From positions 62,001 to 126,000 of the forward strand of contig JAZKJV010008264.1 of NCBI GenBank assembly GCA_037367405.1: a stretch of 64,000 nt of DNA. Reading direction: 5' to 3'. The notes below the pieces were generated by a model that saw only the letters and a list, made by a program, of their open reading frames with translations, was not told where the DNA came from and did no database searches. Shown here piece by piece: positions 31,112-42,823 of this stretch. How positions within the stretch are numbered: the first letter of the stretch is position 1; each line of letters opens with the position of its first letter. This DNA comes from Ottelia alismoides (Eukaryota > Streptophyta > Magnoliopsida > Alismatales > Hydrocharitaceae). The translations under genes were made by a program, and so were the position numbers.

Positions 31112-32335
31112 TGTAACGTCCCTAGGGTCCAGATACTCAGTAATACACATCCACAACATACAATCCTACATTCGAAAGACCAAGATGTATAATACATGCA
31201 GGAGAGTAGTAAGATGGAATAACAATCACTATTTTTTTCATTTGATTTCCATTCATATACAATGTCCACAAAAATTAATACATTACCATACAACTATAGC
31301 CACATGTACATACACATCATGTCTCTCAAAACCTGTACAACTACTAGGACAAAAGAAAAAGATAGCTACTACTTCTCTAGTTTTATCTGCTAGAAGGTCA
31401 ACCCACAAATTGTAAATCAAGATGTTCTCAATCCAACATAAACCAAGCAACATCTAGCCAAATCCCTGCATGCATAGAATGATCGAAAAGGTCACAAACA
31501 ATTAAATCTAATCCCCTAGATCGAATCTGCCTCTCACCCCAGCAAGTGGGGAAGAAATTTCGAAAATAAATGCAAACAAAGTAGCATGTATTCAATAAAA
31601 ATAAAACAAATGTGACATCGGACGTCCATCATGCATACCGCAGTCTGCGTAGGCAAGACAAGACAAATCCGACGCGATCCGACAAGGAAGTCAAAGTCCA
31701 ATCCATTGGAAATAAAATTAACAACAAGGAGCGGAGATCCGTACCTTGTAAATTTGAGAAATATGTGTCCCACAACGAGCTCTTTGTGTGGATGCATTTG
31801 TATTCATGATCGGTAACTCCTACGACCTTCGATGGCATCGTGACGATGCTAGGGCGATGCTTTGGTGAACTCAAGCTTGGACAATGGAGCTGGGTCGACC
31901 ATACCAAGAACCCACTTGCTTTTAAATACAGTTTTGGCTAAATAGGTATGGATTCGGATCTAGTTCGAGTTTGGATTCGTTTATCGAACTATAGTCGTAA
32001 AATGACCATATCTCCCTCGTCCAATGTTGGATTTTGATGTTCTTGGTACTGTTGGAAAGATCTCGATGAGTACTACAAATAAACTACTCATTTTCCAAAT
32101 TTGGATAACATATCAGGTCTGAAATTTTAAAGTGAATGAAAGCGTATAAGAGTCGGATCGAATTTCGTATCTTGAGCCGTATCAAGATCGTATTTCTATA
32201 GACATCCGATACCTATATCATATTTGGTATTTTAATACATGTCTTGTCTCTAGATCTCACAATTATTAAAATATCAAAGGTAGTCTCGTCCTTGAGGCTT
32301 GACGTGTTCTCCTACCCAGTCTCATATTTAGGTGA
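31112..32335 (+). repeat. Possible LTR or host sequence left of the 32.3-kb element
   Basis: Begins TGTAACGTCCCTAGGGTCC, a start style seen in some plant Gypsy LTRs, and includes a CTCGTCCAATGTTGGATTTTG block near 32020. No matching second copy, primer site or coding region is present, so this stays tentative. It was the left flank of the target site at 32336-32340. Confidence 0.3.
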
Positions 32336-32340
32336 CCCGT
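32336..32340. repeat. Target-site duplication, left (CCCGT)
   Basis: CCCGT repeated exactly at 42819-42823, bounding the 10.5-kb element. Confidence 0.88.
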
Positions 32341-34596
32341 TGACAAACAACAAAATCGGCCCTTTAAAAGTGTGTTTTTACCACTTGATAAATGTCGTAG
32401 TAGTCGGGCCAATTCGGGCTCATCAAAGAGACCATCTTATTGATTTATTTCAAATAAGAATGAGATGGTCGAAATTTATATTTTACTTGGCAAGAAACCA
32501 AGGTCGAACTCAGGGACACGAGCCTTTCTCTAATTATCCAGATTTTCATCTATTTAATTAAGTGTTGAATTGAAGCATATATAGGTCAAGGCAAACAAGG
32601 AAGGACACGACACAACAATGCATTAAAAATAAACATGCATTTTTTTTATCAATTTTTATTATGCAAATAAATGCCATGTGATGCAATGGAAATATGCCCT
32701 AGGTAAAAATGATGAGCAAAATTTAATATGAGTTAATTTCAAGTTCAAATATCAATCAGGCTTGATGAACAAAATTAGATTAGGCACAAGTTAAAGATTT
32801 AAGAGGCACATGGCAAATAAAATAATACATCAGAATTCATAATCCAAAACTGAGAATTAAATATGCCATTAGAAAGTACATCAAACAAGCTTCGAAATGG
32901 AACTGAAATCAACTAAATCGGACACATGATGCTCAAGATATGCAAGATCAAAGACAAGGGCATAAATGAAAGAAAACATGAAAAGATACCTACAAACAGG
33001 TCCCTGGGAGGGACTAAAACGTAATAAAAATAAAGAGCGAGCCCTTCCCTGTAATTAAACCAAACGCGCGGGGACCTTTTTGCAATTATTGAAACCCGCA
33101 AGGGTACAAATGCAAAATGTCCCAGGCGCGCAGGTACTACACGTGCTTCAGGACCTGTTTACAATATTGAAGAACTTCGTGGGCGTCTCTGCAAATAACC
33201 AGAAAGCACGTGCCACGCACGCGCCATCCAGGTTCGGAAGCAGTCTGAGGTTCGACAGAGGCTCGACATAGCTTCGGCTAGGCTCGGATCTTGGTTCGGG
33301 CTCGTGGAGGTTCGGAAGCATCCAAGCCTAGAGGCTCGATAGCTGAGGCTCGGTGCTGCTATGGTGATGACACGTGGCCGAAGCTGAGCCATCCGATTGT
33401 GGTGATCGGATGGATGCTGTGAACTCTTGGAGAGACGACGTGGCTTCACGAAGGCCGTTGGATCGAGATGATCCAATGGTTGCTGGAGAGGAGGTTCCTG
33501 AGCGACGTGACTGAATCCGAGCCGTCAGATGATGCACATCCGACGGCTACTGCTCCTTCGTCTTCATCCTCGACTGGCGGCGAGAACAGAGCTCCGGCGA
33601 AGGAGCTCCAGCTCCGCCGCCTCCCAGCTCGCTTGATAAAGATCCCCAGCGCTCCTTAGATGATTGGCGAGGTAGCTGGAACTCCAGGGCATTCTCCGAG
33701 CGTCCTGGTTAGGTCTGATCATGTTGGGAAGAAGGAGGCGGAGTTGGGCGAAAATCCTCCGGTGAAACTTCCGATCATTGAAGAGTTGCCGACCTGCATC
33801 TTTAGTTGGTAGTCGAAGTCTTGGGTCTTATGAAGGGGAGCGGAGTGGGAGCTCGAAGGGGCGAAGAAGACGGGAGCTCGAAGCTCCTTCGCCGCGAGAT
33901 GGCGGAGGAGATGGGTTGAGGTGGTCTGGGGTTGCGACGGAGAAAGAAATGGTCGGACGTAGGTGCGTGAAGGGGAGAAGCGTAGCGAAGCTCGGAGGGG
34001 GGTTAATGGTAGGTGATGACGGCCGGAGAGGCCTAATTAAATCGAAAAAAATTGAAATAAAAAGTCAGAGGGAGATCAGAGGATTTACCTGGTTGGAGGC
34101 AAAGCGGGGGCTTGGGCTGGGGCTCGAATCGAGCCCCGGGTCTTCGCTGGACGTCGTCAGCCGGTCGACGCAGCTCGGGCGGTCGCTAGGCACCGCAACT
34201 CCGCCGTGTGTGGTGGAGGGTCTCACCGGAGGCGCGCATCATCTTCGCGCTCCATCCGACCTCCTTGCTGTCACCGAGAGGTGGAGGAATGCTGGGCGTG
34301 GCCCCGCGTACAAGTGGACCAGGAGTACTGTTGGAGGAGGTGGAGTATTTGAAGGAGCGAGTTGCCGGTTATGGTGGTGGTCGATGTGGGTTTCGAGGCA
34401 GATGTGGGACGACTGGAGGAAAGCCAAGGGTAGTGGAGATACTGGCGGGGATGAACGATGAAAGGGGTACGTCGTGGGGTAGTTGGCGAGTGGAGGAGGT
34501 GGCTGGTAAGGGTGAGAAAATGGAAAGGGCGAGCGGGGCACATGAGGTCGTGAACGTGGGGAAGAGGAGGTTCTGGAGGTTGGCGATGGTCATCTG

Positions 34597-34622
34597 ACCG
34601 TTGGATCTGGAGATCCAACGGT
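34597..34622. repeat. Perfect inverted repeat, 12-bp arms
   Basis: ACCGTTGGATCT, two bases, then its exact complement. Conserved in the other LTR near 42062-42087. A possible stem-loop in the element RNA. Confidence 0.75.
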
Positions 34623-35011
34623 GGGGATCAATGTGTGAAGGAGCGGTATGGATTAGATCGGGGACGGAGTGATCAGATGGCTGCAGAGCAGCCACGTGTC
34701 ATGTCGAGGGAGCGGCACGAACGGACGACGTGATGATCTCGGTTGAAGGCGATCAAAGGGTTGATAATCAAAGCGTTAGTGGACGGTAGTGATCAAAGAG
34801 ACCAAGGCGGGATCGGACGGATCTCAAAGCGCCACGTGGCAGGCTGTGCGCTCGGCGCTGACGTGCGGTGCAGATGAGATGCGGGGAAGATCCAATGGCT
34901 AGGAATATGGGCGTGCGTGGAAATAACACAACCGTTGGATCAAGAGGCGATCTGACGTCCCGGATCACGGGCGAATGCTGCAAGAAGGAGCGGGCCACGT
35001 GGCTCACCCAG

Positions 35012-35031
35012 ATTGGGCCACGTGGCCCAAT
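35012..35031. promoter_or_regulatory. 20-bp perfect palindrome centred on a G-box
   Basis: ATTGGGCCACGTGGCCCAAT. CACGTG is the plant G-box bound by bZIP and bHLH factors. Conserved at 42479-42498 in the second LTR. An embedded GGCCCA word also resembles the TCP-type site. Confidence 0.65.
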
Positions 35032-35095
35032 CAGATTATTCTAATCTTCCAGTTGATGTTTGAAGGCCTAGATGGCTGAATTTGAGAAAACTCAA

Positions 35096-35140
35096 AACAT
35101 GAAAGTTGTAGATCGTGACGAGATCTACAAGTTTCATGTT
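35096..35140. repeat. Stem-loop with 19-bp arms
   Basis: Arms 35096-35114 and 35122-35140 (AACATGAAAGTTGTAGATC against its complement) have one mismatch and a 7-base loop. Conserved at 42558-42602. A related ATCTACAACTTTCATG word occurs in the LTR at 59960. Confidence 0.75.
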
Positions 35141-35360
35141 GGACAAAACTGGAGATGATGAAGTCAACCAAAGGCCCAAAATAATTTTGAGGGTATTTTT
35201 AAGTCTAAAAATACCACGAATTTTTATTTTGCCATTTTTTGTGGTTTTTAATTTATTTAGGACTCTGTTAATTACAGGAAATTAACTGGGTTTTATTGAC
35301 ACAATTTTAAGCAAGGGGGTTAATAATGGGAAATTATGATGATGAAATTGAGTTTCATCA

Positions 35361-35373
35361 CCCCCCTATACTT
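35361..35373 (-). other. Polypurine tract of the 10.5-kb element
   Basis: On the minus strand AAGTATAGGGGGG directly precedes the 3' LTR. Just upstream is a GATGCTCGAGGACGAGCATG stem, a motif seen before the 3' LTR of plant Tat/Athila-type Gypsy elements. Confidence 0.85.
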
Positions 35374-35420
35374 AAACCATGCTCGTCCTCGAGCATCAAA
35401 GAGAATGACTAAGTTGGATT

Positions 35421-36928
35421 AACCCCCTTGTGCATGTGAATACAGGATCCAATCTGCTCAAGTCGGCTCAATTTTAGATGTCCAAAATTCTCGAGTTCAA
35501 CTCAGCCTTAACCAAGAGGTACCCAATTCCTCTATTTCTCTAGACTCTCTCTGATGTACATATAAACTAAAGGATATGAAGTTTAGTGTTGACTGCAATT
35601 TCGAGAGTAGAGTCAAATCGTCACCCAAAGTCTTGGTCCAAGAAATTCTCCTAAGGACCCAATCCTCAACACTAGGGAATAAATCCAATCTTGCATTCAA
35701 TATACCGTCTCTTTAGTTGTCAAACTTAGAAAATGTAGATGGCAGGCCAGTAATGGAGGGCATGAGATTGTGTCATTTCTTCTCTCCCTCTCATTGGAAC
35801 AAGGATTCTCTCTAGTGCCTTTTACGCAACACACATTTTTTTAGTGTTGATCAGTGCGTCCGTCAAGAGAAGTTGGAGCCGTCTGCACTTTTTTCCTGGG
35901 AGTACACCGGGGTGTGTCTCTTTTGAGTACCTATCGTACCTTCGACACCCAGACTTTTAGCATTTACGATGCAGAGCCCTTTTTTGGTGCAAGCCCGACT
36001 CCTGGTCCTAATAGCGGTGGTCCAAGTGAACACTTTGAAAAGTTTTGGAGCGCTCGCCTTTGGTGGAAGCTCTTTGATATTTGACTTTGTGGAATGAGAG
36101 CCTTTCTTTGAATTTCATTGACTTGTATAATTTTTGGCTAGCTCCACTGCTTTTACCAAGAGTTGGCGCACACTGATCAACATTTTTTTTAATTTTATCA
36201 CACCCTGGCACATAGGTAAATATCAAGAGATTAGTATAAGAACCAAGTTCTCATACTGGCTAAATTGTTGACACTCAGATTTCCTGAAGCCTTCAAAGAT
36301 TTTATTCCATCCTCGAGCTTCATTAGATCAAATACAGACTCGAATCCCTCATCCCAATCCCTCGGGTGAAAATTCAACTCATCTCATCAAAACCGCAGTC
36401 GTGCATGTGATGTGTTGATCATATTCTTTATGTCTGAGACTAAGCATGGAATATAGCATGCAAATCTAGAGACCTAGGGAAATATGGATGATTAAGTCTT
36501 TGACCCTGATGGCTAAGGCTGGTTAACCTAAAATCTCAAAGACCTCAAAAAAACTAAGTTTCCTTGAACACGTCAGATCCTGGGTGGAAGTGTAAAAGTA
36601 GAGGATTAATCCAACTCCTTCATTTATTTTTTTTTTGAATTTTGCTCATTTTTATGGATTTTAGTTTAAAGTTGAAACACAGGTTAGACTCAACTTTCCG
36701 ATAAAAGATTTTCAAAACCATGTCACACAAATAAAAGATTTTCAAAACATTTTCAAAAGATTCTTCAAAACAAGAAAATCTCATTTTTAAAATCATTTTT
36801 TCAAAAATATTTTTATCAAAAATAGTGTAACATAGTATAGAAAAGCCGTGAAATTATCTGAGTTCTCTTAGTCCAAAGAATTTTACTTTAGCCAAAAAGT
36901 TTTAAATTTTTCAGATTATAGCTAAAGT
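35421..36928 (-). repeat. 1.5-kb tandem repeat, unit 1
   Basis: 1508 bp, followed head to tail by a near-identical unit. By eye roughly one to two differences per 100 bases. Both encode the same 67-codon minus-strand open frame (35497-35700), which has no known domain and which I treat as incidental. It lies in the 3' non-coding part of the element. Confidence 0.9.
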
Positions 36929-38450
36929 AACCCCCTTGTGCATGTGAATACAGGATCCAATCTGCTCAAGTCGGCTCAATTTTAGAGGTCCAAAATTCTC
37001 GAGTTCAACTCAGCCTTAACCAAGAGGTACCCAATTCCTCTATTTCTCTAGACTCTCTCTGATGTACATATAAACTAAAGGATATGAAGTTTAGTGTTGA
37101 CTGCAATTTCGAGAGTAGAGTCAAATCGTCACCCAAAGTCTTGGTCCAAGAAATTCTCCTAAGGACCCAATCCTCAACACTAGGGAATAAATCCAATCTT
37201 GCATTCAATATACCGTCTCTTTAGTTGTCAGACTTAGAAAATGTAGATGGCAGGCCAGTAATGGAGGGCATGAGATTGTGTCATTTCTTCTCTCCCTTTC
37301 ATTGGAACAAGGATTCTCTCTAGTGCCTTTTACGCAACACACATTTTTTTTAGTGTTGATCAGTGCGTCCGTCAAGAGAAGTTGGAGCCGTCTGCACTTT
37401 TTTCCTGGGAGTACACCGGGGTGTGTCTCTTTTGAGTACCTATCGTACCTTCGACACCCTGACTTGTAGCATTTACGATGCAGAGCCCTTTTTTGGTGCA
37501 AGCCCGACTCCTGGTCCTAATAGCGGTGGTCCAAGTGGACACTTTGAAAAGTTTTGGAGCGCTCGCCTTTGGTGGAAGCTCTTTGATATTTGACTTTGTG
37601 GAATGAGAGCCTTTCTTTGAATTTCATTGACTTGTATAATTTTTGGCTAGCTCCACTGCTTTTACCAAGAGTTGGCGCACACTGATCAACATTTTTTTTA
37701 ATTTTATCACACCCTGGCACATAGGTAAATATCAAGAGATTAGTATAAGAACCAAGTTCTCATACTGGCTAAATTGTTGACACTCAGATTTCCTGAAGCC
37801 TTCAAAGATTTTATCCCATCCTCGAGCATCATTAGATCAAATCCAGACTCGAATCCCTCATCCCAATCCCTCGGGTGAAAAGTCAACTCATCTCATCAAA
37901 ACCGCAGTCGTGCATGTGATGTGCTGATCATATTCTTTATGTCTGAGACTAAGCATGGAATATAGCATGCAAATCTAGAGACCTAGGGAAATATGGATGA
38001 TTAAGTCTTTGACCCTGATGGCTAAGGCTGGTTAACCTAAAATCTCAAAGACCTCAAAAAAACTAAGTTTCCTTGAACACTTCAGATCTCGGGTGGAAGT
38101 GTAAAAGTAGAGGATTAATCCAACTCCTTCATTCAAAATTTTTTTTGAATTTGGCTCATTTTTATGGATTTTAGTTTAAAGTTGAAACACAGGTTAGACT
38201 CAACTTTCCGATAAAAGATTTTCAAAACCATGTCACACAAATAAAAGATTTTCAAAACATTTTCAAAAGATTCTTCAAAACAAGAAAATCTCATTTTTAA
38301 AATCATTTTTTCAAAAAATATTTTTATCAAAAATAGTGTAACATAGTATAGAAAAGCCGTTAAATTATCTGAGTTCTCTTAGTCCAAAGAATTTTACTTT
38401 AGCCAAAAAGTTTTAAATTTTTCAAAATTTTCAAATTATAGCTAAAGTAA
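36929..38450 (-). repeat. 1.5-kb tandem repeat, unit 2
   Basis: 1522 bp. Starts at AACCCCCTTGTGCATGTG like unit 1. The junction reads GCTAAAGTAA-CCCCC, and the same GCTAAAGTAA ends unit 2. Confidence 0.9.
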
Positions 38451-38570
38451 GTAAATTGTATATACGGTATACCTCCTATCCTTAAATTTTGCTATATCCT
38501 CATTGCACTAGATGATACGAGTCCATAGGTCCATTTAAGTGTATAGAAATATACGGGAGCTAAGAGGGGC

Positions 38571-38606
38571 TCCCCCTATACTTAGGTTAGAAATAACCTA
38601 AGTATA
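38571..38606 (-). repeat. Stem-loop plus purine tract, 13-bp stem
   Basis: TATACTTAGGTTA, loop of four, TAACCTAAGTATA, next to the polypurine-like GGGGGA on the minus strand. The stem is perfect. Confidence 0.8.
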
Positions 38607-38648
38607 AAGGTAAGGAAAGGCGAGTAGAGAAAATTACAAGGACTCGGG

Positions 38649-38683
38649 TCCCCCTATACTTAGGCTGAGATTAGCCTAAGTAT
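38649..38683 (-). repeat. Stem-loop plus purine tract, second unit
   Basis: ATACTTAGGCT and AGCCTAAGTAT arms around six bases, next to GGGGG on the minus strand. Confidence 0.75.
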
Positions 38684-39797
38684 GAAGATGGAAATTGATG
38701 TTGGGACGGACCCAAGGTGAATGAAGAAGAGGAATGGATTTACAAGTGAGCGGTTTGAATCTACGGAGATGAATGGAGCGACTAAGGATTTGGGGTGAGT
38801 TTCGAAGCAAACACGGCTCAATCAAGCAAGCAAGACCCTTAGGTTCACCAACACACACATGAAACCAACAAAGGTTTGTTTATTATCTGGCCGGTTTTAT
38901 TGGTGATAAAATATTTTACGCAGAGAAAAATGTGAAGTGAAAACCAATGCGTGACCGAGGGTGTTGCTCTCCCAAAACCGAATTTTACTCCATTTTTGGT
39001 TGACTTGCAATTAACAGTCCTAATTTTATTTTAAGTTATCACTGAATTATGGTTAGCATAAAATCAAGCAATCATCGTCTACCATTCATTTCCATTTTCC
39101 ATTAATCCTAGGTGTTCAAGCTAGGAAAAAGAAACCGAGAAATGTCGCATATTCGATAAAAATCGCCATCTAGGCTAAGCGAGAAAACATGCAGTGATTT
39201 GACAAAAACACGTGAAAACTTGGGCTGTTTTGAAAACCACGAATCAAAGTATGCAAGTCGATCAAAAAGCCGCACCTAACATGCTTCTATTAGCGGGGAA
39301 AAAATTCTTTTAATTTGGCTAAGTGAGACAATGCTACGTGCGTCTTTATTTAAGGTGTGTCCTACCTACGAACAAGCACGTAAAAGATAAAAATGAAAAA
39401 CCGCTCAAAGAGCCGCGTGCCTGGTCCTAAGTCGACACTCAAGTGGGGACGATCCCCACACAACCACGATCGTTCGATTACATTCGCGAGTCTTCGATCG
39501 AAGACCGTTGTAGAAGACGAGTTTATTACAAGTTATTGCATGGAAATAAAGATGCAAGACACTTTTTTTTTCTTTCCTTTCTATACGCTCCAAGCAAGTT
39601 TCTACGGCTCCTCGCAGCGGGAAGCACCGGCTCCTCACCTCCTTGAGTGATCAAGGGCCCTGCCACAAAAACGAAGGTTAGAGATCAAAATAAGAAAGAA
39701 AATTTTTTTTGGATGCAAAATGGTTGAACAAATTGACCTATAAAAGAAAGACGAAATTAAATAAACAAAAATCCAAAAATACAAGAAATGAGCCGTA

Positions 39798-39815
39798 TCC
39801 CCGGCAACAACACCA
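39798..39815 (-). other. Primer-binding site, Athila (Asp-tRNA) type
   Basis: Minus strand TGGTGTTGTTGCCGGGGA, two bases inside the right LTR. Similar to TGGCGCCGTTGCCGGGGA with three changes. It sets the orientation of the element. Confidence 0.82.
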
Positions 39816-39817
39816 TT

Positions 39818-42800
39818 TGACAAACAGCAAAATCGACCCTTTAAAAGTGTATTTTTACCACTTGATAATTGTCGTAGGAGTCGGGCCAATTCGTGCTCAT
39901 CAAGGAGACCATCTTATTGATTTATTTCAAATAAGAATGAGATGGTCGAAATTTATATTTTACTTGGCAAGAAACCAAGGTCGAACTCAGGGACACGGGC
40001 CTTTCTCTAATTATCCGGATTTTCATCTATTTAATTAAGTGTTGAATTGAAGCATATATAGGTCAAGGCAAACAAGGAAGGACACGACACAACAATGCAT
40101 TAAAAATAAACATGCATTTTTTTATCAATTTTTGTTATGCAAATAAATGCCATGTGATGCAATGGAAATATGCCCTAGGTAAAAATGATGAGCAAAATTT
40201 AATATGAGTTAATTTCAAGTTCAAATATCAATCAGGCTTGATGAACAAAATTAGATTAGGCACAAGTTAAAGATTTAAGAGACACATGGCAAATAAAATA
40301 ATACATCAGAATTCATATATCCAAAACTGAGAATTAAATATGCCATTAGAAAGTACATCAAACAAGCTTCGAAATGGAACTGAAATCAACTAAATCGGAC
40401 ACATGATGCTCAAGATATGCAAGATCAAAGACAAGGGCATAAATGAAAGAAAACATGAAAAGATACCTACAAACAGGTCCCTGGGAGGGACTAAAACATA
40501 ATAAAAATAAAGAGCGAGCCCTTCCCTGTAATTAAACCAAAGCGCGGGGACCTTTTTGCAATTATTGAAACCTGCAAGGGTACAAATGCAAAATGTCCCA
40601 GGCGCACAGGTGCTACACGTGCTTCAGGACCTGTTTGCAATATTGAAGAACTTCGTGGGCATCTCTGCAAATAACCCAGAAAGCACGTGCCACGCACGCG
40701 CCATCCAGGTTCGGAAGCAGTCTGAGGTTCGGCAGAGGCTCGGCATAGCTTCGGCTAGGCTCGGATCTTGGTTCGGGCTCGGTGCAGGCTCGTGGAGGTT
40801 CGGAAGCATCCAAGCCTAGAGGCTCGGTAGCTGAGGCTCGGTGCTGCTATGGCGATGACACGTGGCCGAAGCTGGGCCATCCGATTGTGGTGATCGGATG
40901 GATGCTGTGAACTCTTGGAGAGATGACGTGGCTGCACGAAGGCCGTTGGATCGAGATGATCCAACGGTTGCTGGAGAGGAGATTCCTGAGCGACGTGACT
41001 GAATCCGAGCCGTCAGATGATGCACATCCGACGACTACTGCTCCTTCGTCTTCATCCTCGACTGGCGGAGAGAACAGAGCCCTGGCGAAGGAGCTCCAGC
41101 TCCGCCGCCTCCCAGCTCGCTTGATAAAGATCCCCAGCGCTCCTTAGACGATTGGCGAGGTAGATGGAACTCCAGGGCATTCTCCGAGCATCCTGATTAG
41201 GTCTGATCATGTTGGGAAGAAGGAGGCGGAGTTGGGCAAAAATCCTCCGGCGAAACTTCCGATCATTGAAGAGTTGCCGACTTGCATCGTTAGTTGGTAG
41301 CCGAAGTCTTGGGTCTTATGAAGGGCCGAAGAAGACGGGAGATCGAAGATCCTCCGCCGCGAGTTGGCAGAGGAGATGGGTTGAGGTGGTCTGGGGTTGC
41401 GACGGAGAAAGAAGATGGTCGGAGGTAGGCGCGTGAAGGGAGAAGCGTAGCGAAGCTCGGAGGGGGGTTAATGGTAGGTGACGACGACCGGAGAGGCCTA
41501 ATTAAATCGAAAAAAATTGAAATAAAAAGTCAGAGAGAGATCGGAGGATTTACCTGGTCGGAGGGGAAACGGGGGCTTGGGCTGGGGCTCGAATCGAGCC
41601 CCGGGTCTTCGCTGGACGTCGTCATCCGGTCGACGCAGCTCGGGCGATCGCTAGGCGCCGCAACTCCGCCGTGTGTGGCGGAGGGTCTCACCGGAGGCGC
41701 GCGTCGTCTTCGCGCTCCATCCGACCTCCTCGCTGTCACTGAGAGGTGGAGGAATGCTGGGCGTGGCCCCGCGTACAAGTGGACCAGGGGTACTGCTGGA
41801 GGAGGTGGAGTATTTGAAGGAGCGAGTTACCGGTTATGGTGGTGGTTGACGTGGGTTTCGAGGCAGATGTGGGACGACTGGAGGAAAGCCAAGGGTAGTG
41901 GAGATACCGGCGGGGATGAACAATGAAAGGGGTACGTCGTGGGGTAGTTGGCGAGTGGAGGTGGTGGCTGGTGAGGGCGAGAAAATGGAAAGGGCTGAGT
42001 GGGGCGCACGAGGTCGTGAACGTGGGGAAGAGGAGGTTCTGGAGATTGACGACGGTCATCTGACCGTTGGATCTGGAGATCCAACGGTGGGGATCGATGT
42101 ATGAAGGAGCGGTATGGATTAGATCGGGGCGGAGTGATCAGATGGCTGTAGAGCAGCCACGTGTCATGTCGAGGGAGCGACGCGAACGGACGACGCGATG
42201 ATCTCTGTTGAAGGCGATCGAAGGGTTGATAATCAAAGCGTTAGTGGACGGCAGTGATCAAAGAGACCAAGGCGGGATCGGGACGGATCTCAAAGCACCA
42301 CGTGGCAGGCTATGCGCTCGACGCTGACGTGCGGTGCAGATGAGATGCAGGGAAGATCCAATGGCTAGGAATATGGGCGTGCGTGGAAAGAACACAGCCG
42401 TTGGATCAAGAGGCCGATCTGACGGCCCGGATCGCGGGCGGATGCTGCAAGAAGGAGCGGGCCACGTGGCTCACCCAGATTGGGCCACGTGGCCCAATTA
42501 TTCTAATCTTCCAGTTGATGTTTGAAGGCCTAGATGGCCGAATTTGAGAAAACTCAAAACATGAAAGTTGTAGATCGTGACGAGATCTACAAGTTTCATG
42601 TTGGCCAAAACTGGAGATGAAGTCAAACAAAGGCCCGAAATAGTTTTGAGGGTATTTGTAAGTCTAAAAATACCACGAATTTTTATTTTGCCATTTTTGT
42701 GGTTTTTAATTTATTTAGGACTCTGTTAATTACAGGACATTAACTGGGTTTTATTGACACAATTTTAAGCAAGGGGGTTAATAATGGGAAATTATGATGA

Positions 42801-42818
42801 TGAAATCGAGTTTCATCA
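39818..42818 (-). repeat. 5' LTR of the 10.5-kb element
   Basis: 3001 bp, collinear with 32341-35360, including the G-box palindrome (42479-42498) and the 19-bp stem-loop (42558-42602). Confidence 0.9.
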
Positions 42819-42823
42819 CCCGT
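42819..42823. repeat. Target-site duplication, right (CCCGT)
   Basis: Exact copy of 32336-32340. Confidence 0.88.

Larger units (their letters stand above)
32341..35360 (-). repeat. 3' LTR of the 10.5-kb element
   Basis: Plus-strand TGACAAAC ... TTTCATCA, 3020 bp. AT-rich towards 32.3-33.1 kb and GC-rich at 33.1-35.0 kb, with CCGTTGGATC and CCACGTGG words. The GC-rich part is open in several frames, but the same frames are disrupted between the two LTRs and carry no domain. Confidence 0.9.
38451..39797 (-). other. Leader and junction region of the 10.5-kb element
   Basis: About 1.35 kb between primer-binding site and tandem units, non-coding. Contains two stem-loops each followed (minus strand) by a GGGGGA tract: 38571-38606 and 38649-38683. 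This is where gag-pol would lie in an autonomous relative. Confidence 0.6.
32341..42818 (-). mobile_element. Non-autonomous Athila-related LTR element with 3-kb LTRs
   Basis: A complete 10,478-bp element. The two LTRs are 3020 and 3001 bp and the target duplication CCCGT is perfect. The primer-binding site lies next to the right LTR and the polypurine tract next to the left LTR, so it reads on the minus strand. The 4.46-kb interior has no gag, protease, RT or integrase. It consists of a leader, two 1.5-kb tandem copies and a 3' end. This is the structure of a large retrotransposon derivative that depends on an autonomous relative. Short stretches of the LTRs I compared differ by a few percent. 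Confidence 0.9.

Noticed and set aside
33778..34618. Long GC-rich open frames on both strands
   Set aside because: They lie within an LTR. The counterpart LTR (41200-42100) has the same region with altered frames and indels, and the products are low-complexity with no domain.
35497..37208. Identical 67-codon frame present twice
   Set aside because: The repetition is explained by the 1.5-kb tandem duplication. No start context or domain supports a gene.
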